A stretch of 7,825 bases of DNA from Candidatus Gottesmanbacteria bacterium. Its GTDB lineage: Bacteria > Patescibacteriota > Microgenomatia > 2-02-FULL-39-11. Made by a program: the position numbers and the translations under genes. This document shows positions 6,440 through 7,825 of this stretch, piece by piece. Each line of letters begins with the position of its first letter. Within the stretch, counting starts at the first letter, position 1. The notes under the pieces are model-generated. The model did not search any database. It was not told where the DNA came from and saw only the letters and a list, made by a program, of their open reading frames with translations. Location of the stretch: the NCBI GenBank assembly GCA_016204905.1, contig JACQJU010000033.1, forward strand, positions 1 to 7,825, given 5' to 3'.

Positions 6440-6468
6440 ACAATATAAGAAATTGAGGTAGATGTCAA
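6440..6468 (-). promoter_or_regulatory. Promoter of the response regulator gene
   Basis: On the minus strand a perfect TTGACA (6463-6468) is followed after 17 nt by TATTGT (6440-6445). An alternative -10, TATATT, lies two bases upstream of that one. The -10 ends 8 nt before ATG 6431, predicting a leader of about 0-3 nt. The same arrangement stands before the truncated paralogue. Confidence 0.65.
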
Positions 6469-6481
6469 GTGACCCTTGACA
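6463..6481. repeat. 19-bp inverted repeat of back-to-back TTGACA boxes
   Basis: TGTCAAG (6463-6469) and CTTGACA (6475-6481) are perfect reverse complements around a 5-bp centre. Each arm contains a consensus -35 box pointing outward, one toward the response regulator and one toward the pilin gene. The palindrome may simply be two close -35 boxes, or it may also be the operator of a dimeric regulator. Confidence 0.7.
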
Positions 6482-6504
6482 AACAATATTATTATTGCTA
6501 ACTT
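6476..6504 (+). promoter_or_regulatory. Candidate promoter of the pilin gene
   Basis: TTGACA at 6476-6481 is perfect. The sequence 17 nt downstream, TAACTT (6499-6504), is a weak -10 box. Better -10-like strings (TAATAT at 6505, TATAAA at 6515) are poorly spaced from this -35. Transcription from here would give a leader of roughly 45 nt. Confidence 0.4.
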
Positions 6505-6541
6505 TAATATAGATTATAAATTTCAAGGATTAATACCCTAG

Positions 6542-6548
6542 AAAGGGG
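6542..6548 (+). promoter_or_regulatory. Ribosome binding site of the pilin gene
   Basis: AAAGGGG lies 7 nt before the ATG at 6556. It is one of only two clear Shine-Dalgarno sites in the window, the other being before 1228, and it fixes this start. Confidence 0.65.
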
Positions 6549-6555
6549 CTGCTCT

Positions 6556-7008
6556 ATGAATCCTAAAAAAAATTCTGGTTTTACACTCATTGAACTTCTA
6601 GTCGTCATCGGTATCTTAGCCGTACTTTTCTCCATCGTTTTGATAGCCATCAATCCAGCAAGACAATTCAATCAAGCCAACAACGCTAAAAGAAGAAGTG
6701 ATGTTATAGCTCTTCTTAATGCCATAAGTCAATACAGAGCTGATCTAAAAGGCGCATTACCTGCAGGAATTACGACCACCGTTGCAAATATAAGCAATAC
6801 TGGATCTGATATTTGTGCTGATATCATGGGACCACAATTATACCTTCCAGCCCTGCCACAGGATCCTGCATTCAATAACGGTGCTCAGATCACAGATTGT
6901 ACGGTAGCTTATGATACGAATTACACCGTCGTTCAAGACGCTAGTGGACGTGTCACTGTAGCCGCTCCTAGCGCCGCACTCGGTGAAGTGATTTCTGTAA
7001 CTAGATAA
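6556..7008 (+). CDS. Type IV pilin or pseudopilin with a class III signal peptide
   Basis: This 150-residue prepilin begins with a short basic leader (MNPKKNSG). The prepilin-peptidase site G8|F9 follows, with FTLIELLVVIGILAVLFSIV forming the N-terminal helix and the conserved Glu at mature position 5 (Glu13). Mature subunits anchor through this helix and assemble into a pilus or pseudopilus. The basic AKRRSDVIALLNAISQYRAD (44-63) continues the helix. The C-terminal globular part contains Cys87 and Cys115, likely a disulfide that closes the D-region loop. At about 142 mature residues it fits a small major pilin. No assembly ATPase, platform protein or peptidase gene is in the window. In CPR bacteria such pili are proposed to serve host contact or DNA uptake, but that is general knowledge and not shown here. 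Confidence 0.87.
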   Translation: MNPKKNSGFTLIELLVVIGILAVLFSIVLIAINPARQFNQANNAKRRSDVIALLNAISQYRADLKGALPAGITTTVANISNTGSDICADIMGPQLYLPALPQDPAFNNGAQITDCTVAYDTNYTVVQDASGRVTVAAPSAALGEVISVTR

Positions 7009-7041
7009 GCTCAAAACTAATTATTAGTATTATTTATTAGA

Positions 7042-7302
7042 ATGATTACCAAGCTATTTAAAAAGCATGAGCATGAATCCAATGCCAAAGCGCTGATAGC
7101 CTTATTTATATTCCTTTTGGCAGTTTCCATACTTCTTCTTTTTAATCAGTACCAGGATAATATTATAGCAACAGACTCATTTAGTCTTTTCTTAGCCTTA
7201 ACCGTAATCGTTTTCGGCCTCTTATTTAGCCTCTTATATGTGGTTAACAATCAAAAGATTAGTAAAAAGAAAGCAGCACACTCCCGCTCCCGATCGCGTT
7301 AA
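7042..7302 (+). CDS. Small two-helix membrane protein, unknown function
   Basis: I do not recognise this family. The 86-residue product has a basic and His-rich start (KLFKKHEHE), a first membrane helix (about 17-34) and a short loop with QYQDN...ATD. A second helix (about 47-68) and a strongly basic tail ending KKKAAHSRSRSR complete it. Positive charges at both ends predict a hairpin with both termini in the cytoplasm. It follows the pilin gene by 33 bp and could be co-transcribed. There is no Shine-Dalgarno site. A -10-like TATTAT (7028-7033) ends 8 nt before the ATG, the same spacing as the predicted leaderless promoters elsewhere, but without a -35 box. Coding status rests on frame length, sensible composition and position. 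Confidence 0.62.
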   Translation: MITKLFKKHEHESNAKALIALFIFLLAVSILLLFNQYQDNIIATDSFSLFLALTVIVFGLLFSLLYVVNNQKISKKKAAHSRSRSR

Positions 7303-7361
7303 ACCTATTTGAGCCAATAATCGCAATCAATACTATTCCTCAATTTTATACCATCAATTAT

Positions 7362-7391
7362 TTGACAGTCTCTTTTCTTCTAAACTATACT
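7362..7391 (+). promoter_or_regulatory. Strong candidate promoter of the right-edge sensor gene
   Basis: A perfect TTGACA (7362-7367) and TATACT (7386-7391, five of six) are separated by 18 nt. Transcription should begin near 7398, leaving a leader of about 17 nt before ATG 7415. This leader has no clear Shine-Dalgarno site. It is the best promoter match in the window. Confidence 0.6.
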
Positions 7392-7414
7392 GAAAATATA
7401 GTGATATTCCTTTT

Positions 7415-7825
7415 ATGAAAATTAAAGAAAAAATATTGCTGACATTTCTAGTTAGCTTTACTCTCGTATATCTTACCACCGGTTTTATAATTACACATTA
7501 CACTATAAATACACTGAAAAAACAGATTACTAGCGCAGTTAACCAATCTCTAATATCAAAACAGGACTTGCTAGAAATATATTTGGCCAACCAAAAGTCA
7601 AAGGTTCAACTTCTTGCCAAAACTAACAAATCTTTGGGGGACCTTCTCAATTTAAGTAAAACTGACCTAAATTATGGAAAGGTCCAGATTGATGTAGAAA
7701 ATTTATTAAGCGAGCAAGTTTTAAACAATTATTCCAAATTAGATTTAGTCGATAAAAATGGGTTGTTAGTTACTACCTCTAATAAATTTAAAAAGGACTC
7801 GAGATTATATACAGCCGCCTTAAAT
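7415..7825 (+). CDS. Transmembrane receptor with extracytoplasmic Cache-like domain (partial)
   Basis: The frame is open from ATG 7415 to the right edge (137 residues). A short basic N-terminus (MKIKEK) leads into one membrane helix (about 7-29). A long helical segment rich in Lys and Gln (30-80) and the start of an alpha/beta sensor domain follow. LDLVDKNGLLVTTS (109-122) is the D.nG.vv.s strand-turn motif common in Cache and PAS-like ligand domains. This layout is that of dCache sensor histidine kinases, chemoreceptors or diguanylate cyclases. The output domain lies outside the window, so the class cannot be decided. A strong promoter upstream suggests it heads its own transcript. Confidence 0.72.
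   Translation, partial: MKIKEKILLTFLVSFTLVYLTTGFIITHYTINTLKKQITSAVNQSLISKQDLLEIYLANQKSKVQLLAKTNKSLGDLLNLSKTDLNYGKVQIDVENLLSEQVLNNYSKLDLVDKNGLLVTTSNKFKKDSRLYTAALN

Noticed and set aside
7303..7414. Possible rho-independent terminator after the small membrane protein
   Set aside because: No stable GC-rich stem followed by a T-run could be found; the only clear signal is the promoter at 7362-7391.
1..7825. CRISPR arrays, tRNA or rRNA genes, insertion sequences
   Set aside because: No regularly spaced repeats, cloverleaf-like segments, conserved rRNA strings, transposase motifs or terminal inverted repeats were seen.

Overview
The window is AT-rich, compact bacterial DNA using a standard stop-codon set. 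The gene mix is a seven-helix sensor kinase, stand-alone receiver domains, one type IV pilin, short intergenic gaps and several genes without a Shine-Dalgarno site. That mix suggests a member of the Candidate Phyla Radiation (Patescibacteria, perhaps Microgenomates). This is inferred from gene families and style; no ribosomal or other marker gene is present.

Layout from left to right. (1) 1-1154, minus strand: N-terminal part of a 7TM histidine kinase, cut by the left edge just inside its GAF-like domain. (2) 1155-1227: a short divergent promoter region. (3) 1228-2481, plus strand: an Acg/Rv1355c-type nitroreductase-like protein. (4) 2471-4102, minus strand: a ThiF/E1-like adenylyltransferase, convergent with the nitroreductase and overlapping it by 11 bp. 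(5) 4142-5281, minus strand: an uncharacterised protein whose pattern recalls GNAT-fold N-acyl (autoinducer-type) synthases. (6) 5330-6431, minus strand: a decayed-looking stretch holding a receiver domain cut after about 80 residues, a leucine-dehydrogenase-like gene reduced to 125 codons, and one intact single-domain response regulator. (7) 6432-6555: divergent promoters arranged around a 19-bp inverted repeat. (8) Plus strand: a type IV pilin-like gene (6556-7008), a small two-helix membrane protein (7042-7302), and the start of an extracytoplasmic-sensing transmembrane receptor (7415 to the right edge).

The most notable content is 1228-5281. An E1-like enzyme and an Acg-type nitroreductase, which I recall as fused in one protein in the mycobacterial Rv1355c (MoeY-like) family, are encoded here by separate convergent genes. 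A possible acyl-transfer enzyme lies just upstream of the E1-like gene. Together they look like a small biosynthetic cassette, perhaps acylation, adenylation and redox tailoring of a small molecule. Its product is unknown, and the two-component genes on both sides could couple it to signalling. A second theme is start-site architecture: several minus-strand genes have promoter-like elements whose -10 box ends only 6-8 nt before the start codon, which predicts leaderless mRNAs and moves the likely start of both receiver genes.
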